Origin: an uncultured Chitinophagaceae bacterium
GTDB lineage: Bacteria; Bacteroidota; Bacteroidia; Chitinophagales; Chitinophagaceae
DNA length: 6,191 nt
Direction of reading: 5' to 3'
NCBI GenBank assembly: GCA_937897585.1
Contig: CALCNY010000094.1
Coordinates: forward strand, 1-6,191
Shown here: in pieces, positions 6,069 to 6,191 of the stretch
Layout of the letters: the number at the start of each line of letters is the position of its first letter
Position numbering within the stretch: position 1 is the stretch's first letter
Position numbers and translations under genes: made by a program
The notes under the pieces: model-generated
Database searches by the model: none
Told to the model about the DNA's origin: nothing
What the model saw: only the letters and a program-made list of their open reading frames with translations

Positions 6069-6191
6069 TGTTCCTCCAATATTTTGTCCAAACATACTTG
6101 CGCTTTTAAATTCACTTTCTACAAAACCGCCAAAGCCATATAAAACGAACATATTTAGGAACAAGTGCATTATGTCTGCATGAACAAGTCC
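5973..6191 (-). pseudogene. Rhomboid protease fragment fused in frame to the tail of a foreign gene
   Basis: The frame is open from the window edge (first codon at 6191) to TGA at 5973-5975. The first half is a rhomboid intramembrane serine protease. GLVHADIMHLFLNMFVLYGF contains the HxxxxHxxxN signature of the second transmembrane helix (the oxyanion His and Asn of the family), followed by FVESEFKS, as in the VE motif after that helix. From about 6070 the sequence changes to NLLLSVEQKVLLEITDAIQM then GRIVVVRNAF, which resembles the C-terminal strand-helix-strand of CpaB/SAF-domain pilus proteins; this second identification is weak. The rhomboid part lacks the catalytic GxSG Ser and the last His, so it is broken here. 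Its 5' end lies outside the window. Base composition changes from AT-rich to near 45% GC across the switch. The tail overlaps the start of the CpaE-like gene by 11 bp. Confidence 0.65.

Overview
The window looks like AT-rich Bacteroidota DNA (Sphingobacteriia/Chitinophagia-like is my best guess, not proven). The reasons are signal peptides ending in Ala/Ser-Gln, a YaiO-type outer-membrane barrel, a secreted M1 metallopeptidase, a FolB tail of the kind I associate with Bacteroidota, and hand-counted GC near 31% at 5281-5460. One stretch, roughly 5492-6068, does not fit: its GC is about 48% (5521-5820) and its protein looks like a CpaE/MinD-type pilus ATPase of another lineage, perhaps actinobacterial.

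Layout. On the + strand (2-2147) is a tight three-gene operon with overlapping genes: the 3' end of an unrecognised gene, a secreted TPR plus beta-barrel protein of the YaiO family, and a secreted TPR protein whose repeats resemble those of its barrel neighbour. A 96-bp convergent gap holds a long hairpin-forming inverted repeat (2166-2224). On the - strand follow a secreted M1 zinc metallopeptidase (2244-4190), a repeat-rich gap (4191-4466), and a secreted TPR protein resembling eukaryotic RMDN proteins (4467-5234). Two bases further is the C-terminal two thirds of FolB.

The 4191-4466 gap contains three short-period arrays side by side: four 7-bp G-rich heptads, two facing arrays of 9-bp GTTCAANNN units that can fold into a long hairpin, and eight 9/10-bp units of a TATCCAGC type arranged as 19-bp pairs.

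The most notable part is the right end. The Bacteroidota folB is fused in frame to the foreign ATPase. About 570 bp further on, the other end of the foreign DNA is fused in frame to the first part of a rhomboid protease gene whose sequence is AT-rich again. Foreign DNA is therefore flanked by apparently host genes that are both cut. A chimeric assembly or amplification artefact is the simplest explanation. A real replacement of the folB/rhomboid junction region is the alternative. If real, the cell would lack an intact folB and rhomboid at this locus.
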